Source: Hygrocybe punicea (Eukaryota; Basidiomycota; Agaricomycetes; Agaricales; Hygrophoraceae). From it: a DNA stretch of 64,000 bases. Shown one piece after another: positions 46,001-55,911 of the stretch. The notes below the pieces were generated by a model. The model had not been told where the DNA came from. It ran no database searches and worked only from the letters and a program-made list of their open reading frames with translations. The number at the start of each line of letters is the position of its first letter. Within the stretch, counting starts at the first letter, position 1. The translations under genes were made by a program, and so were the position numbers. The stretch spans positions 1,860,001 through 1,924,000 of the forward strand of contig OY744472.1 in the NCBI GenBank assembly GCA_963556145.1. The letters run 5' to 3'.

Positions 46001-46282
46001 GTCAAGTTCTATATCTGCCTCAGGCCCAGGCTCCAAGCGTGGCCTGACATTCCTTCTTGCCTCCTGGTCTTCCTCGGTATCGGAGTCAAAGTCGGGATCT
46101 CTTGAATTCCCTGCACCTGTTTGTGTACCTTGTGCCAAATCGGCAGATGGCAAAGGCTGGCGAGGACCGGTCACTGGCAACCCACGAGAGTTCATAAATT
46201 CTGCCAAGGCCGCATCTGTATTAGCTTGGTAGTATCGACGGAATGTCGCTCGAGAGGCTTGTCCCAGGGGACGAGGCGGCAT
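43052..46282 (-). pseudogene. CACTA/Tnp2-like transposase with one in-frame TGA
   Basis: From ATG 46282 (MPPRPLGQASRATF) an intron near 46.0 kb leads to a large exon. It contains a cysteine cluster (VHDMCVNSCAAFTGPF...LNACPICSEDHYH) and the nuclease region (LQLSFDSAQLYRDKSSDCWIY). The frame meets TGA at 44989-44991 and continues in phase with YLKTFVVPGGFAGGPNKPKH, GHQGKHGCHMYCGIPGR, LLDIMHLVTLNDPDL and CYAQWMMETMIGNLGQEI. After an intron at about 43.44-43.49 kb it ends ...KEDDGDLYA at 43052. I recall an Arg before the Tyr in Tnp2-like relatives, so CGA-to-TGA is likely. The length of about 1000 residues fits the family. KDZ-type was considered, but its hallmark blocks are absent. Confidence 0.75.
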
Positions 46283-46487
46283 GGTGGAGATCACTGCACG
46301 AACGACAAGTTGAACAAATCTATTATCACGAAGGCATCTATTATTAATCGATCATAACCTTTTAGAGACGACAGAGTACAAAATAATATATATAAATATA
46401 ATCTAAAAGAGCGACTTTTCACTGGGCTTCATTCCTTGAAAGATTTATTTTTCAAAAAAAGTCATGCATTTTGAAAACAGCAATAAA

Positions 46488-49032
46488 AGTATGAAATGTA
46501 AAGCTGCCCTTATGTTAAAGTCAACATACTACAGCTTCCTCAGTAACTTGTACAATGTGGGATGTTGATTATATTTTCACAATAATATCAGATGAAATTC
46601 TCAAAAAATGCCTCATGTTTCCTATTAACCTCACAGTACTACCTTTACTCTAGAGGTATTTTATTTAGAACAAATTAGGTGCCAAAAATTCTTTGTCAAA
46701 CCAAACAGCATAAAGTTTACAGCAATTCATGGATTTGGTAAATTTGTCTTTATATACTACTCAATAAATTTCCAGGACTTTCCACATATCTCCCCACATG
46801 ATGTACAACAAGTCCTCCTGCAAAGGCGAAGCATTTTGAGTTCAACTGGACTCAGTATTAATTTACTGACAACATTTTATGAATATTCAACCATGATTCT
46901 AATTTAGCTTGAAATTCTTAGCCTTTGCAGGCAAAGTTGTAGCAGGATATGTGGAGAACCACTTACAATTTTATAGGAATTTATTTAGTTGTATGCCATT
47001 GACAGGGTGCAAAGTCTGAACCCAGGTAAAAGCAATTTAAAATTTCTTTTTTTCTGCAACACACATCAGTATCGGGCCCAAATTTGCACAAATAAACCAA
47101 AATTGGTGCCACATATTATCAAATGGCGGCCTCTTTTGTTGTTCCTCTGGCACCATTTCCGTTGCCCATTTTACCCCCTGGAAGATATGGAATATCATAT
47201 GACATTTTCATGCAGAAGACAAGACAATCTTACAATCTTCCGAATGGGTGGAATTCAAAACGCTGTGAATAAGTCAAAACATCACATAATGATGTGGCTC
47301 ATATAGATTATTTTGTTAGCGAACACATACCAACAACTCATAGAGTCTCAACCTTGCTGGATTTGTACAGGAGCAGTACAGTGACTACATCAACCCTTTT
47401 GCTGCCCCTGCTTTTGTGTGGATGACAATGGTTTCCCTCTGCTTTATTGATGTTATGTTTTTCAACTCTGCAACTCCAATTCCAACTCCGGTACCTGCCA
47501 TGACGATTCCACATTACCACACCTTCCTTTTTCATTCCCCTTTGCCTTTTGTCTCCTTTGGACATCGTTGTTTATTCTTGTTCTTTTTTCCTTTTTATCC
47601 TTTCTTCTAGATCAATCCAGCCATGGACACATCCCCACGTGACATTGCAGTGCCTGAACAGTCTCCTTGCCAATGGACATCATCACCATTATCTTTTCCC
47701 TTACCTTGACATATTGTTTACTTCATCCCACGACAAACCGATACACAATGGCTGTACTCCCAACACAGCTAATTACTGTAATCATCATTGGCAGCATTGC
47801 CATCACTTTCCTTATTGGTTTCTACCTTGTTATGATCTTTCTTTGGCATCAGCACCGAAACCCTTCTGCCATCAATATGTCCAACTTCCACCTTGACAAT
47901 ATCTCACCATGTAATTGACAATTTCCATTCCTGGATATATGGTTTCCATTTTCGTATCCTATGCCTACCATTATCCTCCCTGATGATCCAACGACATTTC
48001 TCACCTGCATGCATACTCTGAACAATCCTCGATCACAAGACATTTCACTGTTTCTTCCAATCTGACCATTGCCAAAGTACACACCTTCATACTTCAACCA
48101 CAGACCATATGATTTCCCAATACAGTGAACCAACCCCTATTGTGTATTGTTCACATGTCATCGCTTCAATGCAGTACCCAATAACTTGTTCCCACAGCTT
48201 GTCACCTGTGCCATGACTCAAAACCTGGACCCACATTCATTTATCCTTTTCCATCTGTAACCTTGATACCTCCCACACTTGTTTACAACAATACCCTTTC
48301 TTGGAAGAATACCGACATTAAGTAGATGTCATTGTTCCACACACAGGACAAGACATCACCCCTCGATATGTCATTGACACAGATATTGTCATCCAGCACA
48401 GCATACGCTGTTCACATGTCTGACCTTGACTATCCCACCGTCCTAGTTGGTTTTTCCCCAGCACATTCCTTTGTTTTCTTTCATACCAACCTTGCTGCTA
48501 TACCCACACTACCTCAAGACACTCTCTTCACCAATCCCACACTGGACGATTCTTCTCTCCAACCCAACTGTGCAATGCACTTGCCAGACTGCGCACTTGC
48601 CCATTACAGCAAGTGTAGACCCCGAATTGGCAATTCTGCATATCACATGATCCAATGACAAATCATCCGAGTCATCCGGACCTCTTCCATGCCTCAATGA
48701 CACCCAGGCCTCCAGTTTGATCACGAGAACATCAACATGAGGACGCCTCATGTCCGTCTCATGGTGAACACATGGTGTAGTTGGATTACTGTAGCCTCAT
48801 GGTTGGACTTCTATTTACCTCCCCTCAAGACCAGTCACTATATCTACTGTTCTTGTAGTTGGTTCGGACTTTTTCTTCTTTTCCTTTCCTTACGTTTAGT
48901 CTGGTTCTTGGGGCAGACCCTCTTGTCTTGGGTAACCCCCATGGCTCACATGACTTTAGACCATGAACCCCCCCTTTGTAGCAGTGTTGTCTTAGTTATA
49001 AGCAACAATGAAACTGCTGATCTCTCCTCTGG
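46488..49032. other. Repeat-island sequence, no gene supported
   Basis: An old inverted repeat spans about 46784-46965 (CCACATATCTCC and CCTGCAAAGGC mirrored). 47416-48960 has Pro/His/Thr-rich chance ORFs (47549-47918, 48326-48658, 48737-49255) with no domain. One reading, 47667-47918, has a hydrophobic helix (LITVIIIGSIAITFLIGFYL), but lacks a start context or neighbours to support it. It may be debris of a retroelement. Confidence 0.35.
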
Positions 49033-50191
49033 ACTAGTGTTGCTGAAGTCCAGTTTGGTCCAGTTTTTGGCCTTTTTGGCTGAACTGATAACCAGACCCT
49101 CAGTTCAGTTCGGCCCTTCTGCTGAACTGGAACCAGGACCGTGTGGGACCGTTCCATGCAGTTCGGTCTGCATCTGGACATGGTTTGGACCACGAACCAT
49201 CCTCCTCCACCCTCAAATTTCCTCACAAGCCACAGCACCACGTCAATTGACATGAGCCTGGGGTTGCGAGGAGTTGGGATGGGTAGGGAGGAAGGGGGAC
49301 CTTCGTTCTGCCATGTCGCCGCTGTTGCTGCAGCTGCAGTGGCCGCCGCTGCCATTGGTGCTGTGTTGGTGCTGGTGCCATTGTTGCTACTGCTGCTGTT
49401 GCCGCTGTCACTGCTGCTGCTGCTGTTGCCGTTGCTGCTGCTGCTGCTGCTGCTGCTGCTATTGACAATGCTGCTGCTGCTGACATAGCTGCTGCGGTTG
49501 TTGCCACCGCCATTTTTGTTGCTGCCATGGTTGCTGCCACTGCTGCTGGGGTTGCCGTGGGGCTGCTGCCATGTCCACACTCACAGGCATCATGGAACTG
49601 TGGGTAAGTTAGATAAATAAATGAGATATAAGAAATGACGTATCTTAGCAGCGGGGGTGGGCGCACCACTCCCCGCTGTGTCCTGTTCTTGCTACCGTCC
49701 CTGGTTCCCATCGTGGGCATGGTGTGGGCATGAGCATGTTGTTGGTGGTGTTGGCATGGGCATGAGCAGGCGTGGGTGTGGGCGTTGATGGTGCCGCCAC
49801 TGCTGCCGGCCATCCTCATCGTGCTTCTCTGCGTAAGAAAATGTCAGTAAAGTAAATATTATTGGATTACTTACCGTTTTTGCTTGTGAGTGTTGCTGTT
49901 CTTGTTGTTAAGTCGACATTTCGCATCTATGTTTAAGATCACATGATCTATGTTCCCGCGTTTTCTTACACAAAAATTAACACAAAAATTAATTATTTCA
50001 GTATCTACATAGAATAAGTTCACGGTTTGGACCTGGTTCCAAGCCATTCAGAAAATTCAGAAGGGCCTTGAACCTGGACCCAGACCTGTGGTTCAGTTCA
50101 GCCAAAGTGCTGAACTTAGACTGAACTCAGGGTTCGGTTCGGGGTTTGAACCGGGTTCAGATTGGTTCTGAACTGGACTATGGCAACACTA
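49033..50191. mobile_element. 1.16-kb TAGNG element with CTG tract, perfect 8-bp TSD
   Basis: Termini are TAGTGTTGCTGAAGTCCAG and inward TAGTGTTGCCATAGTCCAG. CTCTGGAC flanks both sides (49025-49032 and 50192-50199). It carries one dyad module (49221-49271) and a long GCT/GCC triplet tract. The subterminal repeats are of the GAACTGAACC type. Both-strand ORFs (49223-49819, 49141-49488) are polyalanine/polyserine/polyleucine readings of the tract. Confidence 0.88.
49317..49500. repeat. GCT/GCC trinucleotide tract
   Basis: Mostly GCT and GTT triplets; the longest uninterrupted run is nine GCT units at 49434-49460. It lies in the core of the TAGNG element. Confidence 0.85.
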
Positions 50192-50199
50192 CTCTGGAC

Positions 50200-51140
50200 A
50201 CCGCCTCCTAGTTAAGTTGATTGTTGCTGGAGCCCACTGCAGAAGTGATCCATAACAATTGACCCTCCTGGAAAGCTCGAGCTGACCATTTGTGGTCTCA
50301 AGATGCAATTAATTGAACACCCTGTCTGCATCGTCACGCAAGATCTGTTGCCTTTGTTGGGGTCCTGGTTGGGGTGCCATGTGGTGTGTTGCCAAGAGAG
50401 TCCAGTTCTTTCCTTATCATTAAGGGTCCAACACCATGCAACCTTCTTCCTCCAGCCACAGCCATAGCCATGATCCCTGCACCAGCAGTCCCAGCTGCCA
50501 TACCAGCATTGCCGCAATATACAAGAAACTCAGCTGCCACTGCAATTGCTGCTAACTGGGTGCAGTGATGATAACTGCAGGAAGTCAGTGTTGGCTAGGG
50601 CAAACAGTCTGAGCTGAAGAACACAAGTTAGATTAGGTGAGCCCCCTTCTTCATTTTTTTATTTCCCTTTGACAACTTATCTCATTAGATGAGACCCTCT
50701 GCATGCAAGAGCCATTTGGCATAAGTTTAGCTAGTGCCCTTCCACCACATTCCCATTTGTACATCATAGTCCTTGTCCTCCCTTAACACACATATAGATC
50801 CCCAGTAGACAGTGAGAAGCGAAGCTGCAACTGCACAACCAGAAGCATGATTATATATGGTTCAGTCAAGCTTGACCTCGAGTGATGGGTCAGGTATTGG
50901 TATAAATGTAATGTGGTTAGCAGCCTTATCCCACAAATGTTTACCCTCCACCTCCCTGAATGATCCTGCACCAACCAACCATCACCATCACTCCTTAAAT
51001 ATATCCTATCCATATTCCTGGGTGCAGGAAGGGAACTGAAGGAGGGTTCCATTCATACATCAGGAAAGTGTGGCTGGTATAAACTGGTATAAACTAGCAT
51101 ATACAAATTTTCCCCTTGGCTATTTTGCTGATGTAGGGGA
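50200..51140. other. Unassigned spacer between two elements
   Basis: Short ORFs on both strands (50212-50517, 50783-51052) without recognisable content. The sequence is the left neighbour of the pogo element's insertion site. Confidence 0.35.
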
Positions 51141-51541
51141 TACAGTATTCAATGGCTCCTTTGAATGCTATGGCTCCTTTGAACACTTTCCATTTATTTC
51201 AACAGTTTTCAATCCTTCCACCTCAAACTGTCTACTTTATGATAGTTGCATTATAGTGCGAGGTTGGGTATAAAATTTAGAGCAGTTCATTCAGAGATTT
51301 CATAAAATAAATCATAGACATTCCATTGTATACACCTATTTTGTCTCATTCCAAATTTTATTTGGACTCAGGTATCCTGGTACTTTCAAACAATGCTTTA
51401 AAATTTATCTAGACTTGTGCACATCCTTATCAATAATCTTTTCACCACTTGCACTCAAAAACTTGAGCTGTTATTCAATTGTTATTCGACTTTTCCTGAA
51501 GGCTGTCGGTTTTTAAACGTATCACATGATCACTTCGCAGC

Positions 51542-51861
51542 TAGGGAGATGCAGGGATAAGGGTAAATCCTTTTCCGCAGGTATCCGTACTCTTAAGAGT
51601 ACGAGTACGGATAGAGATTCTCGTATCCGTGGGCTTCAAAATGAGCCGGAGATCATCCAAAACGGTCAAGAATTGACTGAGATAGACACTAAACATTGAT
51701 TGGACTCTATCTCAGTCAATTCTTGACCGTTTCAGGTGATCTCCGGCTCATTTTGATCGCGAATCCGTGGGTAAAATCCGCGGATATTGCATCCGTATCT
51801 GTGGGGAGTACGAGTACGGATACAGACAAATGTATCCTGGGATTACCCCTGCATTTCCCTA
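51542..51861. mobile_element. 320-bp MITE, TAGGGARATGCAGGG termini, perfect 8-bp TSD
   Basis: TTCGCAGC flanks both ends (51534-51541 and 51862-51869). The interior is a hairpin of GGTATCCGTACTC-like and AACGGTCAAGAATTGACTGAG arms. It lies in the 5' part of the pogo element, upstream of its ATG. Confidence 0.92.
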
Positions 51862-52198
51862 TTCGCAGCCCAGGGTTGCCTCACGATAACCTGCCGGTTT
51901 TTCAAGGTCTAGACATGAAATTTTTTGTTTGAGAGTAACACGAGAACCTCTCTGCTCTATACATCATGGTTGGAAGGGCCAAATCCGCAACAAAGAAAGC
52001 ACAAATCTTACGAGAGGAGAAGGACTACGTAATGGACCTAGCCATAGAAAACTATCAAAAAGAACAACAGAAGCCGTCGACACTCAAGAAGAAGGGACTG
52101 CAGAGAATCTGTGTGGATACGACACATCAGTACTTCTTGGAAACAGGGAAAACAATTGCTTTGAATCACACCACACTCCATCATTTGGTTAATGGAGG

Positions 52199-53640
52199 TA
52201 GTGTTTCAAGGTCCAGTCCATAGGACCGGAAAAAAACCGGGACCCAACCGGACTGAACCAAAAAAGACCAGACCACCGGTTGCAGTTGCGCCCGATGTGG
52301 GAGGCTGCCGGTTGCGGTTGCCCGATTTGGCTCACCCTTATACAACCGAGTTGCAACTGGCTGCAACCGGTTACAACCGGACTTTCCGGTTCACCTTGTA
52401 GATAGGGAAATTGTATATTTTTTGTGTATGTAGATAATAAAACTAAGGGACAAATTATGTATTATAATAGTGGGCATGGCACTTTGCCCTGCCCTGCCCA
52501 ATTCTTGTTGGCGCCAATGATGCGGCTTTCACCCTCGCGAGGTAGATGGGGGGGCCTCATGTGAGGCCATGGCCCTTAACCTGCTGGTTTCCATGACTTG
52601 GGGCGCCACATACCTTGCGCGGGCCAGACGCGCATCAATTGACGTGGTTGTCACCCTCGCGAGGTAGATGGGGGGCCATCCTCGCTGCCATCCTCGTTGG
52701 ATGTGGGGCCGTCCTTGATTGGGCTGTTGGTGTCCAATGGAGCTGGCTGTTGGGGGGACTGGCAGTGCTTGTCCAGCGGGGCCATCCTGTTGGCCCTTTC
52801 CGCATCCTTCATTATTACCATGCCGAATTCCTCGCAAATGACGTCTGCGTGTCTGTTGACGCATCAGCCTGTGTTTGCGAGGTGTGTGGTTAGCAAGATG
52901 TCGATGGGACAAAGGTGGCATACGTACCTGGGCCGGTAGGTGGGTGCACCACCCTCCCAGCCTTCAACTTCCCTGTCGTCATCGTCGTCGTCGTCTTGTT
53001 GTGACGTGGGTGTTGGTAGTGGTCATGGTCTTGTCATCATGCGCCTTTCTGTGGTCCGATCCATGGTTCCTGTGGGAGATGGTGGTGGGTTGTATTATTC
53101 GTTGTCATTGTCGCAGGTGCTGTACTTGTTCTTGCAGAATCTTGTTGTTGTGTCACAGTTGTGATGGCTGTGTGAATTGTCGTCATCGTTGTGCTGACCG
53201 ATGTCACGGTGAATATCTACATTAGAAAGGTAAAATGTTAGTGAAATATACACAGTACAATGAAAAACAGAAGACTTACCTTGAGCAGAAGGGTTCGCAA
53301 TCACGAACCGTTCTGCTTGACGTTGTGGTCGGAGACTCGGAGTTGAGGTAGTGTCACTTATGTGACGAGAAGTCACACTTACAATTACAATTCAATATTC
53401 TAAGCTTTGAATAGTATAAACCGGTCCAGACCTGGTGCAAAACCAGTCTGGACTGGTTATTAACTGGTTCAGGTTAAAACCAGTTGAAACTGGTTAATGG
53501 ACCGAAAAAAACTGATGGCAACCGGTTTCTGTCAGTCCGGTCCGGTTTTTTTCATTTTTGCAATGTTAGGCAACCGGTCCAGTCCCGGTTAACTTCCAAA
53601 AAAGGCAAAAAACCAGACCTAACCGGACTTTAAAACACTA
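52199..53640. mobile_element. 1.44-kb TAGNG element inserted in the pogo transposase, perfect 8-bp TSD
   Basis: Termini are TAGTGTTTCAAGGTCCAGT and inward TAGTGTTTTAAAGTCCGGT. AATGGAGG flanks both sides (52191-52198 and 53641-53648) and codes Asn-Gly-Gly of the host frame. It carries two dyad modules (52613-52664 and 52830-52882), CCTCGCGAGG palindromes at about 52536 and 52655, and the 40-bp dyad at 53281-53320. Subterminal CCGGTT repeats are dense at both ends. No transposase. Confidence 0.92.
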
Positions 53641-54780
53641 AATGGAGGCCAGAAACTTAGCGATTTCAATGCCAAGAAGGGCTGGTTGCTGAGGGAGGAG
53701 GCAGAAATGGTGATTGAGTATGTGCTGGAAGTTGCATGGAGGGGGTTTCCTCTGAGTCACCGTAGACTCAAGGAACATGTTGATGAAATTTGTTGGGCAC
53801 GCCTCGGAGATCTGTTTCCTGCTGATGGTGTTGGCAAACAATGGACAAATCGCTTTGTGGAGAAACACTCTGATGTACTTGGGACGTACTGGTCACATTC
53901 ACTCGATAATGCTCGAGGCTGTGCTGTTAATCCAGCTACAAACGAGTCTTGGCACAACTTGCTTGAGGAGACGCTGCTAACTGGCAATGATGGAAAACCA
54001 ATAGCACAGGCATGCCTGTGGGCGGTGGATGAAACCAGTTTCCAGCCAGCTGGAGGACTTTGTGAAAGGGTGGTTGGACCTAAGGGTGTAAAAACTCAAT
54101 ACCAGCAACAGGACAGGAATCGAGAGACTATTACCGTTCTTGTGACAATCGGTGCTGATGGATCGACAATTCCACCTGCAGTTATCTTCAAGGGAAAGGC
54201 ATATCAAACAAAGTGGCAACAAAATAACCCTGCCAATGCATCGTAAGCCACGAAAATAAATTTATTATTTGAAATTCACTGACAGTCTCGCATAGGCTAG
54301 GCTATTCGCAAAAGGGGTGGACTGATGGTGAAATTGGAATCCTCTGGATAAAGCAATTTGATAATCAGACAAAAGACAAGGCTGATGGCCGTTATCGAGT
54401 CCTCCTCGTGGATGGACATAACTCACATTATACGCGAGGGTTCTTGGAATATGCACAGGCACACAAAATTCACATCATTTGCTATCCTGCACATATGACA
54501 CACATATACCAGGGACTTGACATCATTTGCTTTGGTATCTTGAAACACAAATGGACGACAGAAAGGGATAAGTTGCTGTGAGAACATGGGGAAGTTGTGA
54601 CAAAGCAAAACTTCCTAGCTGTTTATGGACGAGCTCACCTTTGTGCTCTCACTCCGGAAGTTGTTTCTGCTGCATTCCGTAAAACAGGGGTGTGGCCATT
54701 CAATTGAGATGTGGTGACAAAGGAGATGATGGCTCCCAGTAAAGAAACCTCCTGCCAAGGGAGCCTTCCGATACAATGAA

Positions 54781-55098
54781 TAGTGTATTGCACGGGTACA
54801 GGTAAACCCGCGGGTTTTGCCACGGGTACGGGTACGGGTAGGGTACGGGTACGGATTCCTGGACCCGCCAGTTTTTTTTTAAGCCCGGGATCGTCCAAAA
54901 CGGTCAAGTATTGAGCTAGATATGCTCAAAATACCTCATTGGAGTATTTTGAGCATATCTAGCTCAATACTTGACCGTTTTGGACGATCCCGGGCTTAAA
55001 ATGACGGGTACAACCCGCGGGTATTGTACCCACGGGTACAACGGGTGCGGGTACGGGTACAGCCAAAAATACCCGGGGGTTACCCGTGCAATACACTA
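54781..55098. mobile_element. 318-bp MITE, TAGTGTATTGCACGGGTA termini
   Basis: The two ends are identical for 18 bp. Flanks are ACAATGAA (54773-54780) and ACGATGAA (55099-55106), one mismatch in eight. The centre is a hairpin with arms GACCGTTTTGGACGATCCCG. The repeated CGGGTACGGGTA resembles that in 10513-11552. Confidence 0.85.
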
Positions 55099-55117
55099 AC
55101 GATGAAAGGGTGCACTG

Positions 55118-55911
55118 TGGTAATGTGAACGGAATCAAATACCAACTCTACCACAGTGCTGTACGAATTCTGAGGGGTTCAATCTCAATCCAAAAGGTTA
55201 GTAAAAATACTCAGAGGTGCTCTGGATAGTGGCGATGATGTTTCCGATGTGCGCGATGTGCGCGGCGTGTGCAAAACAGTCGGCGATGTTTTCGGCATAT
55301 ATGTAGCACTTTATAGAAGGAACGCAAAGTTTAATAGAGTACAGCGGAGCTATCGCATGGACGGCGCAGTAAAGAGGTGATATGATAGACTGGAATCGGG
55401 GGTATACAAGATGTCTCTCTAGTATGTAAACTATAGAGGGTATTTATGCGAAGTTGGTTGTTAGGACAATAAAGGGTGAAGAAGGCAAGACAAATAGACG
55501 GTGCGCAATGGAACTATGGTGCAATAGGGATGAAATGGAACTGAAACAAAGGGTATAGCACCATGCGAAGCAATTTCCAAAATATCTAGAGGATAGGAGC
55601 TATAATGTTTGAAATAAGTGAAACATGTTGCATAAAGACTTCCCTGGAACCGGAACGAAATCGGAATGGAATAGGGTGAATGGTATAAGCATGGATGATG
55701 TCAGAGAGGCTCGAAATATGTTTCCGAAGGGGGCCGAAGTGCTCCGAAGAAAATCGCTGTAATGTCAAATTATCGCCCGTATCGCGTGCATATCGCAGTC
55801 GCATCGCAATGGAGATACATATAAATCGGGATGTTTCACAATGAATTGCAGCATAATCACAGCATGTCGAGGCTAGAATAGGTCCAATAGAGGGTTTCCG
55901 TGCTTAGGGAC
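55118..55911. mobile_element. Probable 794-bp insertion of unknown type
   Basis: GTGCACTG stands on both sides (55110-55117 and 55912-55919), and the segment separates two parts of the transposase frame. The ends (TGGTAATG and TTAGGGAC) are not inverted repeats, and it has no ORF of note. It could be a decayed retroelement piece or a rearrangement. Confidence 0.4.

Larger units (their letters stand above)
40383..46487. mobile_element. CACTA/Tnp2-like DNA transposon (two genes between inverted repeats)
   Basis: About 60 bp at 40383-40436 plus 40668-40685 recur inverted at 46424-46487 (TTTTATTGCTGTTTTCAAAA, later AATAAATCTTTCAA and CCCAGTGAAAAGTC). The left copy is split by a 230-bp hairpin MITE. 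Between them two minus-strand gene sets are arranged head to tail: a Tnp2-like transposase and a partner protein. I could not find a clean target duplication, so the true borders may differ. Confidence 0.55.

Noticed and set aside
43052..46282. Assignment of the large transposase to the KDZ group
   Set aside because: The cysteine cluster before HYH, FDSAQLY, DIMHL and the CYAQW...IGNLGQEI block fit Tnp2/CACTA-type relatives; KDZ hallmarks were not found.
47667..47918. Short ORF with a membrane helix, possible retroelement envelope-like piece
   Set aside because: There is no start context, no neighbouring gag or pol, and no LTRs could be placed around it.
49223..49819. 198-codon Ala/Thr-rich ORF and companion polyserine and polyleucine ORFs
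   Set aside because: They are readings of the GCT triplet tract inside a non-autonomous element.
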